Below, in pieces: positions 46,664-55,549 of a stretch of 64,000 nt of DNA. Source of the stretch: Nostoc sp. UHCC 0870 (lineage in GTDB: Bacteria > Cyanobacteriota > Cyanobacteriia > Cyanobacteriales > Nostocaceae). The notes beneath the pieces were generated by a model, which did not search any database, had not been told where the DNA came from, and worked only from the letters and a program-made list of their open reading frames with translations. The DNA is taken from NCBI RefSeq assembly GCF_022063185.1, contig NZ_CP091913.1, forward strand, positions 1,070,501 through 1,134,500. Direction: 5' to 3'. Numbering within the stretch: position 1 is the stretch's first letter; each line of letters starts with the position of its first letter. Position numbers and translations under genes: made by a program.

Positions 46664-47353
46664 CCCAATTAGAACTCCCTTGCTCCCCCATCCCCCATCT
46701 AAAAACAAAAAGCGTTTTTTACTCTACTTATATAAAAATAAAGTAATATTACTTAAATTTATCAATTTACATTTCGGCAAAGATTGATGGTGTAATTACC
46801 GAATCGTCACTAGCAAATCCTGAAAATTTGTCTGTATTTCTTCGGTGGGATTTTTTGTTTATGAAAACCTGCTAACCTATCTATTTATGGTTATCAATGT
46901 ATTTAGGGCTAATATTTTTTAGCGGTTCAAAAAAGACTTCCATAGGCCAGTAAAACTGCGGATTATTACAAGTATAATGAACAAGCTAAATCGCTAGAAA
47001 TAGCTTAGACAAAGGATTCAAATATGGTAAAATCTTAGTAAGATGAAACCATTCAGATAAATAATTAATTTGCTGAAAAATAAAAATCAAGTAATTATCC
47101 CGTGTATTTAATCTATGCTTAACCTGAAATTAATACATTAGACAGATGAAGGCTAACATATGATGTCCTCGGTCAAGTCAGAAATGTTCATATGCAACCA
47201 TGTATCAAGATTGCCAAGCACAAATCCTACAAATATGAACCTAACCAAACTTTGATCGGCTACACATTTGACAATCGAAAATAGCTAAAATAGTATTGAA
47301 ACTCTCTACTAGAGAGCTAACCTCCAATTAATTGTGATTAACTCTAATTCTGT
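46664..47353. other. long intergenic region
   Basis: About 690 AT-rich bases with no gene I can support. A perfect 14-base palindrome AAGTAATATTACTT lies at 46741-46754. The last 200 bases should include the promoter of the small protein at 47354. Confidence 0.45.
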
Positions 47354-47539
47354 ATGAATTCAGATAGCCAGTCTGCCAACCCTCCCGACACGTATTCCCA
47401 TCGTTTGGCAGACATTGTGGGAACATTAATAGCTGTGGTCACTCTAACACTACCTGTGTTTGTCATTGCCCATTATTCCACCAATGTTCCAGAAAGTCAG
47501 CAACCTATGACCTACGAACTCAAGACAGGTGAGCGATAG
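47354..47539 (+). CDS. small conserved single-span membrane protein
   Basis: 61 residues: a polar N-terminus (DSQSANPPDTYSHRLADI), one membrane span (VGTLIAVVTLTLPVFVIAHY) and a short polar C-terminus. Its size and topology fit the small thylakoid or inner-membrane subunits common in cyanobacteria, but I do not recognise a named subunit. It has a long leader, is isolated by more than 400 bases on each side, and is presumably separately transcribed. A terminator lies at 47.77 kb. Confidence 0.65.
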   Translation: MNSDSQSANPPDTYSHRLADIVGTLIAVVTLTLPVFVIAHYSTNVPESQQPMTYELKTGER

Positions 47540-47764
47540 ACAAAATTATCAACTGTAAGATGTAACAGCCAAAAGTTCCAAACACAAACAACGGAGAAAA
47601 AATTTTGAGCTAGTATTTTGTATTTAACTTCAATAATATCCGAGCCAAATCTGCGTTCTTAGCTAAAACTTTGAGCTAAGTTGTGTATAAGCCCGATAAT
47701 GCAGTGTTTTAACAAAATTTAATTTGCATTAGCGTTGCGTATCAAAGGTTGATCAGCGAGTTAT

Positions 47765-47798
47765 AAAAGCGTTGTGATGTTTGTTCACAACGCTTTTT
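47765..47798 (+). terminator. intrinsic terminator
   Basis: AAAAGCGTTGTGA pairs with TCACAACGCTTTT around a short TGTTTGT loop, followed by T residues. The A-tract on the left makes it potentially bidirectional. Confidence 0.85.
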
Positions 47799-47911
47799 GC
47801 TTAAAAAAGGAAATATCAAGGCTTGAAGCAGTTATCTCCATGCACCTGATAATTATGCGAAGTTCAGAATAATACTTTGGAATAAGTCCATCTTGGCCAT
47901 AAAATTTTACA

Positions 47912-47928
47912 CGGGGAGTATGTCCCCG
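47912..47928 (+). promoter_or_regulatory. leader hairpin upstream of ppa
   Basis: CGGGGA-GTATG-TCCCCG, a 6-base GC stem with a 5-base loop, lies 25 bases before the AGAGAGG ribosome-binding site of ppa. It may stabilise the message or regulate it; no known riboswitch matches. Confidence 0.4.
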
Positions 47929-47963
47929 ATAAATTTTAAGTAAAACAGAGAGAGGAATTTTTT

Positions 47964-48476
47964 GTGGACTTATCCCTTATTCCAGCCCAGCCAAAACCCG
48001 GTGTGATTAATGTTTTGATCGAAATTGCCGGTGGTAGCAAAAATAAATATGAATTTGATAAAGACCTGCAAGCCTTTGCTCTAGATCGGGTACTGTATTC
48101 TTCAGTAAAATATCCCTACGACTATGGTTTCATACCCAACACCTTGGCGGATGATGGCGATCCCTTGGATGGTATGGTAATTATGGATGAGCCAACTTTT
48201 CCAGGTTGTATCATTCCTGCCAGACCGATTGGCTTTTTGCAAATGATTGACGGTGGCGATCGCGATGAGAAAATTCTGTGTGTACCAGACAAAGATCCAC
48301 GTTACACACACGTAAAATCTTTGAGAGATATAGCTCCACATCGCTTAGAAGAAATTGCTGAATTTTTCCGCAGTTACAAAAATTTAGAAAAGAAAGTGAC
48401 TGAAATTCTCGGTTGGCAAGATGTTGACAAGGTAGCACCCCTGGTAGAAGAGTCTATAAAAGCTTACAAGGGATAG
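47964..48476 (+). CDS. ppa: inorganic pyrophosphatase (family I)
   Basis: 170 residues starting at GTG 47964 with AGAGAGG 7 bases upstream. The enzyme hydrolyses pyrophosphate and pulls biosynthetic reactions forward. The family I signature D-G-D-P-L-D is present as [10 protein letters not shown]. The acidic metal-binding residues are also seen in [18 protein letters not shown], and [12 protein letters not shown] is conserved. The length suits the bacterial hexameric type. Single gene, followed by heptamer and dispersed repeats. Confidence 0.96.
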   Translation: MDLSLIPAQPKPGVINVLIEIAGGSKNKYEFDKDLQAFALDRVLYSSVKYPYDYGFIPNTLADDGDPLDGMVIMDEPTFPGCIIPARPIGFLQMIDGGDRDEKILCVPDKDPRYTHVKSLRDIAPHRLEEIAEFFRSYKNLEKKVTEILGWQDVDKVAPLVEESIKAYKG

Positions 48477-48494
48477 TAGGCGATCGCTAATCGG

Positions 48495-48770
48495 TAAGAC
48501 TAAAGTGAGTAATGAGTGCTGAGTAATGAGTGCTGAGTAGTGTTAGCGGAGCGGGGCGTTTAGCCCGTGCTGTTAGGGGTAGCGCGGCGTTTAGCCGGTG
48601 CTGAGTTTCGAGAGTATTGAGTTGTGTTATGCGTAGTGGGGCTTAAGCCCATGTCGATTGAGCATATCCCTCATTACTCATAATTTATTACTCATAATTC
48701 ATTACTCATAATTCATTACTCATTACTCATTACTCAGCACTCATTACTCAGCACTCATAACATTGAAACG
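48495..48770. repeat. repeat cluster between ppa and panD
   Basis: GAGTGCT/GAGTAAT heptamers (48505-48540) come first. Two copies of a GC-rich unit 'gttagcgg-agcg-gcgtttagcc-gtgctg' (48542-48604) follow, then ATTACTC heptamers in the opposite sense (48672-48760). The GC-rich unit recurs at 45520-45551 (inverted) and twice at 61347-61432. No gene is present. Confidence 0.88.
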
Positions 48771-48772
48771 AA

Positions 48773-49156
48773 ATGCAGCGTACCCTACTTTTAGCAAAAA
48801 TTCACAATTGCACCCTCACGGGAGCAAACATCAATTATGTGGGTAGTATTAGCATCGATAAAATCTTGTTAGAAAAATCTGGCATTTTACCATACGAGCA
48901 AGTGCAAGTAGTGAATAATGCTAATGGCGAGCGGTTCATTACTTATGCAATACCAGCTCTAGCCCATTCGGGAATTATTGAACTAAATGGGGCTGCCGCC
49001 CGTCTAGGCATGATCGGCGATCGCGTGATTATAATGGCTTACGGGCAGTTTACTCCAGAGGAGTTAAAAAGTTACACTCCTACGGTAGTCATTGTGGACG
49101 AACAAAACCGAATTTTGGAAGTGCGGTACTACGATGACCTGCTCACTAAGGTCTAA
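48773..49156 (+). CDS. panD: aspartate 1-decarboxylase
   Basis: 127 residues. PanD converts L-aspartate to beta-alanine for pantothenate and CoA. It is a pyruvoyl enzyme: the proenzyme self-cleaves at Gly24-Ser25 in [10 protein letters not shown], leaving the pyruvoyl group at the new N-terminus. Conserved [12 protein letters not shown] and GERFITYAI, followed by [19 protein letters not shown], are visible. The next gene begins 11 bases later, so it probably shares the transcript. The 5' leader consists of heptamer repeats. Confidence 0.96.
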   Translation: MQRTLLLAKIHNCTLTGANINYVGSISIDKILLEKSGILPYEQVQVVNNANGERFITYAIPALAHSGIIELNGAAARLGMIGDRVIIMAYGQFTPEELKSYTPTVVIVDEQNRILEVRYYDDLLTKV

Positions 49157-49167
49157 ATGCAAAAAAA

Positions 49168-50067
49168 ATGTCAAATATTGAGCTGTCAGGTTCTCAGGTC
49201 TACCTAACTGAAAAGTCAGCCAACTCACCAAGTAGCCTTGTGGGTGATTTTGCTTTGAAATTTTGGGGTGTCAGGGGTTTGATTCCCACGCCAGACGTTA
49301 ATACCAGCCGCTATGGTGGTAATACTACTTGTGTAGAAATGCGCGTAGGCGGTAAAAACTTAATTTTTGATGGTGGTACGGGTTTACGTGTACTAGGCAA
49401 AACTTGGCAACATTTAGAACAGCCATTAGAAGCCCATTTATTTTTTACTAATTCCCAATCAAATCGGATTCAGGGGTTTCCCTTTTTTGCACCCGCATTT
49501 ATTCCGCACAATTGCTTCCATATTTATGGTGCAGCTGCTTCCAATGGGGCTTCTATCAAACAATGTCTGTGTGACCAAATGCTCCAACCGCACTTTCCCT
49601 ACCCTCTACAGGTCATGCAGTCTGAGTTGCAGTTTAAAAATATCACCTCCAACAGTGAAGTCAAAATAGACGATATTGTTATTAAAACTGCACTGATCAA
49701 CCAAACTCAGCGATCAATTGGTTATCGGGTGAGCTGGCAAGACTATAGTGTTGCTTATATTACAGATTTAAGTTACCGTGCAGAACAAGTAGAACGAGAC
49801 GACATCATCGAAATTATTCAAGGTGTCGATTTATTAATTGCTAATGCTACTTATAGTCCGCCAACATCCCATGACCATGACTGTGCCGATTCCCTTTGGC
49901 AAGCATCTGTGGAAATAGCTCAAACCGCTAATGTGCGACAGTTAGTGATTTCTCATCACCACCCAGATGACCATGATGATTTTCTCGACAAAGTTCAACG
50001 TGAAATCACGTCTGCTTTTCCTCAAGCACTGCTAGCTTGTGAAGGCTTGGTATTATTTGTTGCATAA
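49168..50067 (+). CDS. MBL-fold protein lacking the HxHxDH metal motif
   Basis: 299 residues of the metallo-beta-lactamase superfamily, resembling the phosphodiesterase-like group with FWGVRGLIPTP, YGGNTTCVEM and FDGGTGLR at the N-terminus. The HTHWDH zinc-binding motif expected at 95-100 has become NSQSNR just before the conserved IQGFPFFAPAF, so all its ligands are lost. Downstream elements persist (AYITDLSY, SHHHPDDHDD). Hydrolase activity with the usual two metals is therefore unlikely, and a binding or regulatory role is inferred. It is 11 bases after panD, implying co-expression. Confidence 0.85.
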   Translation: MSNIELSGSQVYLTEKSANSPSSLVGDFALKFWGVRGLIPTPDVNTSRYGGNTTCVEMRVGGKNLIFDGGTGLRVLGKTWQHLEQPLEAHLFFTNSQSNRIQGFPFFAPAFIPHNCFHIYGAAASNGASIKQCLCDQMLQPHFPYPLQVMQSELQFKNITSNSEVKIDDIVIKTALINQTQRSIGYRVSWQDYSVAYITDLSYRAEQVERDDIIEIIQGVDLLIANATYSPPTSHDHDCADSLWQASVEIAQTANVRQLVISHHHPDDHDDFLDKVQREITSAFPQALLACEGLVLFVA

Positions 50068-50186
50068 TTTTTGTTCTCTAATGACTCAGCCCAAAGGCTT
50101 TTTGAAATATTCTCAAAGATAGAGGTTAATTTTCTTTAGACTTATCTTTTTTTGGTAAATTTTTTTTAAAAAACTGTGTTGGCTGT

Positions 50187-50192
50187 TACAAT
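50187..50192 (+). promoter_or_regulatory. possible -10 box TACAAT for the 50.2 kb transcript
   Basis: TACAAT stands 8-10 bases before the predicted start of the structured region. A TTGGCT lies about 9 bases upstream of it, too close for a standard -35 spacing, so the promoter is tentative. Confidence 0.3.
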
Positions 50193-50199
50193 ATTGTTA

Positions 50200-50309
50200 A
50201 GAAAAGTTTCTGGTTGCGTTTTGGGAACTCGCAACTGGGTTTTGACTCTATTGAGAAGACAACGCGAATGAATATTTTGAGACCAGCTGTGGGAGGCTGG
50301 TTTTTTTTT
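50200..50309 (+). ncRNA. candidate small RNA with intrinsic terminator
   Basis: About 110 bases between the MBL gene and the next gene. A hairpin (GTTGCG 50213-50218 with CGCAAC 50230-50235) is followed by a spacer and a strong terminator (ACCAGC 50282-50287 with GCTGGT 50296-50301, then nine Ts). No open frame is present. The transcript could also be the far 3' end of the panD-MBL message. Confidence 0.5.
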
Positions 50310-50310
50310 G
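50296..50310 (+). terminator. terminator of candidate sRNA (right arm and U-run)
   Basis: The right arm GCTGGT of a 6-base stem (left arm 50282-50287) is followed immediately by nine T residues. This is the clearest intrinsic terminator in the right half of the window. Confidence 0.85.
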
Positions 50311-50513
50311 CATGAGCTAGGTAGTGACAAAGCAATTACGCCTCATATGTCAAGTTTTGCAACTTACTGCGTAATTACTATTAAGTAAGGTGTATGCAAT
50401 AATTAGGTGAAGTTTAACTTCAGATTTCGCGAAATATCTGGACTACTAGAATTTATTCATCGAAATCACATTAAATAGCACATCTACATAAATTTCCAGG
50501 ATTGACCATCATT

Positions 50514-50840
50514 ATGAGTTCTAACAATTTACCAGAAACAGTTTTAGATTCTCAAACCTTAAAGCAAGTAGAAAACGAGATTAAACAGGAACTAATAGAA
50601 GTCTTGAATCAATCTAAATTAAGCAAGGTATTGGAAAAATACGGTATATCAAAGTCAGAAGTTCTGAAAATCAACTACACACTCGACTTAAATAAACTTC
50701 AATCTACTGATGTTAGTGAGGATAAGGTAGCTATAGAATCTTTTTCCATGATGAGGATGCCACCTATACAGACAAACTTAGCATTGCTTTACCCTTGCCC
50801 AATGGAAGGCTATCCTGACGGTTGTTGGGTAGATTTATGA
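50514..50840 (+). CDS. small protein with two-Cys C-terminal tail (unknown; RiPP-like layout)
   Basis: 108 residues from ATG 50514 (a TTG four codons earlier is weaker). The first about 75 residues are a hydrophilic, helical Leu/Glu/Lys-rich region (KQVENEIKQELIEVLNQS). The tail changes character: LLYPCPMEGYPDGCWVDL, with two cysteines nine apart and several Gly, Pro and aromatic residues. A long acidic leader with a short Cys-containing end recalls ribosomal peptide precursors, but no modifying enzyme, transporter or double-Gly motif is nearby. It could equally be a small metal-binding or structural protein. I do not recognise a family. Confidence 0.6.
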   Translation: MSSNNLPETVLDSQTLKQVENEIKQELIEVLNQSKLSKVLEKYGISKSEVLKINYTLDLNKLQSTDVSEDKVAIESFSMMRMPPIQTNLALLYPCPMEGYPDGCWVDL

Positions 50841-51037
50841 ATAGTGTTTCATTAGGGGTGTAAGGGTTTAAGGGTGTAGGGGTTGAAGGTGTTGGACGGG
50901 GATTGAAGGGGAAATTGCGCCTATTTTGTTCGGTTATACGACTGTTGTTAGGGTGTAAATAACTATAACCTCTAATTAGTAGTGAAACTTGAAATCTCAA
51001 AGCTGCTAGTCGCTCTTGAACAAAGAGGTGAAAGTCT
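50841..51037. repeat. repeat spacer before histidine kinase
   Basis: About 200 bases. The (AGGGGTGTAAGGGTTTAAGG)-type octamer run and the block GTGTTGGACGGGGATTGA (50891-50908) are the reverse complement of the block at 32724-32742. No gene. Confidence 0.7.
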
Positions 51038-52519
51038 GTGTACGAATGGATCTTGCCAAGTCTGAGTGAAGTGTTAGCCGAAAGTGAATCTATTGTGACT
51101 GAAGGCTCACCAACCAAAGCAGAGAGGCAATGGCGGATGAGTCTAGCAGCGATAGAACATTTGTTAATTAACACTTTAGCTAAAACTGCACCTGATAAAA
51201 CCCTGGGACTAGTATTGGCTGCACCTGCACCTTTATTTAGTCAGCCAATACTTACTAAAAGGTTGCAGACAGTAACTTTTACAGCTAAGTTGTTTAACCC
51301 TTTGGCATTGATGCCATTTCATATGCCAGATGGGATGGTTGAAGACCTACCTACGGCCGTTATCTCTCCAGAAGAAACTACTCCCGATGAGTCAGTTTTA
51401 CCTTTATTACCAGCCGATCCCCTCGCAGCAGAACAGTTTTGTCTGGTATTTACAGATAAATTTAGATTAGTGCTGGTTTTAGCAACAGGCAAAGATGGTA
51501 CAAAATCATTTTCATTTTCTTTTGAGCCAGAAGTAGTACAACAAGCATGGCGATCGCTTGGTGCGCGAGTCATGCTCAGTAATCCCGATTTCTTTCGTGA
51601 GTTGGATTCATTAGTTGAAAGCTATCCCTTAGTACCACCCGATTACCGCACCGCCTTTCAATTTAGCCAATTTTTGCTCCAAGAATTACCAGAAGAAGGG
51701 ACTAGGGAAGAGTTCCCCCAATGCTCAAGGCCTAATACCCCATCCCGTTCGGCTGACGCTCACGGCGGAAGCCCAATGCCTAATCCCCCAGCACCCAAAG
51801 CTGATGTAGAATTACTCCAAGCTTTCGCCCATGAAGTCCGTACCCCACTGACTACTATTCGGACTATGACTCGCCTGCTGTTAAAGCGGCGGGATTTGCC
51901 TACGACCGTGATTAATCGCTTGGAAAAAATCGATCACGAGTGTACTGAGCAAATTGATCGTATGGAGTTGTTATTTAAAGCAGCAGAACTAGAAACCTGT
52001 GCGGCGGCGAAGTTTGCTATAACTCACCTAACTCCCATGTCTCTCGATCAAGTATTGCATCAAAGCATTCCCCGTTGGGAGCAAGCAGCACAGCGTCGTA
52101 ATTTAACTTTGGATGTAGTTTTACCGCAGCAATTACCCTCAGTGGTAAGTAATCCGGCTATGTTAGACCGCGTACTAACCGGGTTAATAGAAAATTTCAC
52201 CCGCAGTTTACCGCCTGGTAGTCATATCCAAGTTCAGGTGATTCCCGCCGGAGATCAACTAAAGTTGCAATTATCGCCTCAAACTCTCTGCCAAGATACA
52301 AATAAAGTCAATATCCCTCCCACACCACCAATCCGTAAAGCTCTGGGTCAGTTGCTCATGTTTCAACCAGAGACAGGTACTATTAGTTTAAATATTGCTG
52401 CTACTAAACACCTGTTTCAAGCGATCGGTGGTAAGTTAATTGTCCGTCAGCGTCCACAATACGGCGAAATTTTGACTATTTTCTTACCTTTAGAAGTGAG
52501 TCATCAAAAAAACGTCTAG
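51038..52519 (+). CDS. sensor histidine kinase with atypical ATPase domain
   Basis: 493 residues from GTG 51038. A sensor-like N-terminal region (about 1-225) of unrecognised type is joined by a Pro/Ser-rich linker to a HisKA-like domain with phospho-acceptor His in FAHEVRTPLTTIRT. The C-terminal region has an N-box-like NPAMLDRVLTGLIENF, but I see no DxGxG (G1) motif; its place is taken by LQLSPQTLCQD. GGKLIVRQRPQYGEILTIFLPLE closes the ATPase fold. No membrane span, so cytoplasmic. The linker (about 236-260, GTREEFPQCSRPNTPSRSAD) is derived from dispersed repeats. No response regulator is adjacent. Confidence 0.83.
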   Translation: MYEWILPSLSEVLAESESIVTEGSPTKAERQWRMSLAAIEHLLINTLAKTAPDKTLGLVLAAPAPLFSQPILTKRLQTVTFTAKLFNPLALMPFHMPDGMVEDLPTAVISPEETTPDESVLPLLPADPLAAEQFCLVFTDKFRLVLVLATGKDGTKSFSFSFEPEVVQQAWRSLGARVMLSNPDFFRELDSLVESYPLVPPDYRTAFQFSQFLLQELPEEGTREEFPQCSRPNTPSRSADAHGGSPMPNPPAPKADVELLQAFAHEVRTPLTTIRTMTRLLLKRRDLPTTVINRLEKIDHECTEQIDRMELLFKAAELETCAAAKFAITHLTPMSLDQVLHQSIPRWEQAAQRRNLTLDVVLPQQLPSVVSNPAMLDRVLTGLIENFTRSLPPGSHIQVQVIPAGDQLKLQLSPQTLCQDTNKVNIPPTPPIRKALGQLLMFQPETGTISLNIAATKHLFQAIGGKLIVRQRPQYGEILTIFLPLEVSHQKNV

Positions 52520-52599
52520 ATTAGCACTCTTAGAGGATGGTTGAAAATTTTTGTTGATGGATCAAATACTTTGAGATCCCGCTTCAAATTGATGAGTGT

Positions 52600-53838
52600 T
52601 CACTCCATCGCTCGAATTTGCTGATTTACTTCATTTTGCGCCTGTAACATTGCCTGCTTTAATGGTTGCTGCCCTAATAAAGCACTGATAAACTGGTTAT
52701 CAAAATTGTTGACAATGGCGGCTGGATGTTTACCCACTTGTAATGGTGTAGCGTAATTAACACCAGCAACTAAAGGCGATCGCAACACATCTTGCTCATA
52801 TCCTAACTTCTCGGCGACTGATTGGCGTGTGGGTAAAGCAAACCCTGTTCCTGTCCATTTCTGCATTCCCGCTTTCCCTGTGAGATAAGAAATTAATTCC
52901 CAAGCTTCAGCTTTATGTTTTGATTGCCTGTTCATCACATAGGCAACGGTATAAACCATTGTGCCTTTTTTATTATTAATAGTTGGTACTTCTGCGGTAG
53001 CAAATTCTAATTTGGGAAAAGTTTCTTGTAGGTAAGGAATTGACCAGTTACCTTCAATCACCATTGCTACCTTACCCTGACCAAACATTTCACTACCTGA
53101 GTTTGTCCCTACGTCAGATTTTTGGGCTGAGGAACGGTCTTGACGATACTGGTCTATAACTAGCTGTAATCCCTGCAAAGCTTGCTGACTAGCAAATGCA
53201 GCGTAACCGTTTGCGTCAATGACTTGTCCACCAAAGGCTTTAATTTTATAAATCTGACGTGCTAATTCTGGCATTTCCCCGAAGCCGTATCTGTTGAGTT
53301 TACCTGTTAATTGCTTAGAGTAGGTACGGAGTTCTTCCCAAGTAGTTGGCGGAGTGTTCAACCCAGCCGCCGCGAATGCTTTTTTGTTATAAAACAGTGC
53401 CAAGGTGGAATAGTCTTTGGGAAGACCGTAAATAGAGTTTTGATATTTAAAGCTGTTTAATAAAGTTGGTTCAAAGTCTGCGAGGTCAAATTTGGGTGTG
53501 ATGTAATTATTTAAAGGTTCTAAGACATTCTGACTCATCAAAAAAGGAGCTTCCAGCGCATCTAGATAAAAAACATCAGGCGCGGCTTCCCCAACTAAGC
53601 GAGTTTTCATCACATCCATGTATTGATCAGAAATTACCTCATATTTGACCTTAATTTTGGGATGTTCGGCTGCAAAGCCTTGCAGAACTTGTGTTAATAA
53701 TTTTTGCTCTACAGGCGAACCTCCCCAGCCACTAAGTTTCACTGTGACATAGTTGGGTTTTGGTAGACTATGACAACTAATAATAGTAATGGCGATCGCG
53801 ATCGCTAGTCCCAAAAATCGCCACAAGTTTTTTCTCAT
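52600..53838 (-). CDS. ABC transporter solute-binding lipoprotein (sugar type, SBP family 1)
   Basis: 412 residues. The N-terminus (MRKNLWRFLGLAIAIAITII) leads to a lipobox with Cys22 in TIISCHSL, so it is a lipoprotein in the periplasm. The mature domain has the family 1 solute-binding pattern: PDVFYLDALEAP, YGLPKDYSTLALFYNKK, GKVAMVIEGNWSIPYL and the YLTGKAGMQKW segment, typical of sugar (maltose/trehalose-type) binding proteins. No permease or ATPase gene is adjacent. The orphan protein must pair with transporter parts elsewhere. Divergent from the MFS gene at 54.0 kb. Confidence 0.88.
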   Translation of the reverse strand: MRKNLWRFLGLAIAIAITIISCHSLPKPNYVTVKLSGWGGSPVEQKLLTQVLQGFAAEHPKIKVKYEVISDQYMDVMKTRLVGEAAPDVFYLDALEAPFLMSQNVLEPLNNYITPKFDLADFEPTLLNSFKYQNSIYGLPKDYSTLALFYNKKAFAAAGLNTPPTTWEELRTYSKQLTGKLNRYGFGEMPELARQIYKIKAFGGQVIDANGYAAFASQQALQGLQLVIDQYRQDRSSAQKSDVGTNSGSEMFGQGKVAMVIEGNWSIPYLQETFPKLEFATAEVPTINNKKGTMVYTVAYVMNRQSKHKAEAWELISYLTGKAGMQKWTGTGFALPTRQSVAEKLGYEQDVLRSPLVAGVNYATPLQVGKHPAAIVNNFDNQFISALLGQQPLKQAMLQAQNEVNQQIRAME

Positions 53839-54025
53839 TAAAATTGGATGAAAGTCCCTGTCACCTTACTTATATCGTGTGTAGCTGCGGACTGATATTT
53901 AACTCGTTTAAAGTTTTGTTGAGAAATACAAGTTAAAATTGTCTAAGAATTATAACCAAAGCTTTTAAGTGTAAACTGAGTTACCCAGTAATTGAACTTA
54001 TATTAGGGTTCATTACCTATTAATA

Positions 54026-55435
54026 ATGTCTATAGATTCGGTTCAGGTTGAAACAGTTTCACCTCTGATTCTGGAAGTTCCCCAGATTCCTCAAACCCAA
54101 GCTACACTTACTCCTACCGCCAAATCTCGCACCCGATTTACTAAAAATGCGATTCGCACCAGTTTAAAAGCCTCAACTGCGGATGCGGTTTTTGCGGCTG
54201 TGTTTTCGCTAGCGACTGGCGGAATTTTGCTAAGTAATTTCTTGGTAGAGTTAGATGCTAGTCCGGTAGTGTTTGGGATGATGTCTTCAATTCCCATGCT
54301 GGTAAACCTGATTCAGCCTTTGGGTGCTTACTTATCTGAACGCACTACCAGCCGGTTTCAATATTCCCTGTGGACATTTGGAATTGCTAGGCTGTTGTGG
54401 CTGATTTTATTAATTGGGGTTGTCGGTTTTAGTTGGGGATGGGTGAATTCCCTACAATTAGAAATAGTGACTTTATTGATTGTCTTAGCTAGCCACCTGT
54501 TAGGGGGACTGGGAAGCGCATCTTGGTTGAGTTGGCTGGCGATAATTGTTCCCCGAAAGTTAAGAGGTAGGTATTTTGGTATACGCAATAGTGCAGCTAG
54601 TCTGACTAATTTGCTGTGTGTACCTTTAGCGGGGTTGTTGATTTCCCATTGGTACGGCGGTACTCTTCAAGGTTATGGTGTTGTGCTGTTGGTGAGTATC
54701 GTTTTTGGTATGCTGAGTTTGGGATGCCAGTATTTTAAACTAGATATTAATCCAAAAGTCCAAAATGCGATCGTTGAATATCCTCATCAGCAACCTGAAA
54801 ATAGCAATACAGAGCAATCTTTACCCAAAAACCAATCTCTACAAGTAGAGACTAAAGACAGCCTCTGGAAAAACTCTAACTTTTTGATGTTTCTGTTTTA
54901 TTCTGCCTTTTGGATGCTGGCTGTAAATCTCAGCGCACCTTTTTTTAACCTCTATATGCTGGATACGCTGCATTTAGATGTCAGTTGGGTGACGCTTTAT
55001 GCTAGTTTGCAAGCGGGAGCTAATATGCTACTGATGATATTTTGGGGCAAGTTAGCAGATAAAATTGGCAATCGTCTAATTCTGATTTTTATTGGTGTCT
55101 TGGTCGCGGTGACACCATTTTTATGGTTAGGAATTGATACTAATAATTTTGATTTATGGTTATCGCTGCCACTGTTACATATTTTAACTGGTGGAACGTG
55201 GGCAGCTATTGACTTATGTAATAACAATATGCAGTTAGAAATTGCCCCAATAAAAAACCAGTCACTTTATTTTGCGATCGCGTCTGCTGTGGCTGGCTTT
55301 AGTGGTGCTTTAGGCACAACTATCGGTAGCTGCATTGCCCAATTTGCTCAACATGGCGGTTTATTGGGAATTTTTGCTCTTTCGGGTATGTTGCGCCTAG
55401 TAGCTTTGATTCCGTTAATGTTTGTCAGGGAGTGA
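54026..55435 (+). CDS. MFS transporter
   Basis: 469 residues with 12 membrane spans and a long central loop (about 240-290). The N-terminal about 50 residues are polar. The cytoplasmic motif after the second span is weak (PLGAYLSERTTSRFQ), and RGRYFGIRNSAASL lies before the fifth span. It resembles MFS permeases of unknown substrate in cyanobacteria. It is divergent from the sugar-binding lipoprotein gene with 187 bases between starts, but no functional link is shown. Heptamer repeats follow the stop. Confidence 0.82.
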   Translation: MSIDSVQVETVSPLILEVPQIPQTQATLTPTAKSRTRFTKNAIRTSLKASTADAVFAAVFSLATGGILLSNFLVELDASPVVFGMMSSIPMLVNLIQPLGAYLSERTTSRFQYSLWTFGIARLLWLILLIGVVGFSWGWVNSLQLEIVTLLIVLASHLLGGLGSASWLSWLAIIVPRKLRGRYFGIRNSAASLTNLLCVPLAGLLISHWYGGTLQGYGVVLLVSIVFGMLSLGCQYFKLDINPKVQNAIVEYPHQQPENSNTEQSLPKNQSLQVETKDSLWKNSNFLMFLFYSAFWMLAVNLSAPFFNLYMLDTLHLDVSWVTLYASLQAGANMLLMIFWGKLADKIGNRLILIFIGVLVAVTPFLWLGIDTNNFDLWLSLPLLHILTGGTWAAIDLCNNNMQLEIAPIKNQSLYFAIASAVAGFSGALGTTIGSCIAQFAQHGGLLGIFALSGMLRLVALIPLMFVRE

Positions 55436-55548
55436 AGGATTGGGGACTGGGGATTGGGGACTGGGGACTGGGGATTGGGATTTAGAAAAATTCTCCCTTA
55501 CCTCCCCTACCTCCCCTGCTCCCCCTGCTTCCCCTGCTCCCTTACTCT
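55434..55548. repeat. heptamer repeats between MFS gene and accD
   Basis: GGGGACT/GGGGATT heptamers (about 55440-55480) are followed by CCCCTAC/CCCCTGC-type pyrimidine units (55500-55545), filling the space between two convergent genes. Confidence 0.8.
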
Positions 55549-55549
55549 C

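Larger units (their letters stand above)
47540..47963. other. intergenic region between small protein and ppa
   Basis: 424 bases with an intrinsic terminator at 47765-47798 and, nearer ppa, a hairpin at 47912-47928. No coding sequence is seen. Confidence 0.5.

Noticed and set aside
50764..51174. Minus-strand 136-codon frame across the repeat spacer and kinase start
   Set aside because: Encodes translated repeats (NPRPTPSTPTPLNPYTPN) and overlaps the start of the histidine kinase.
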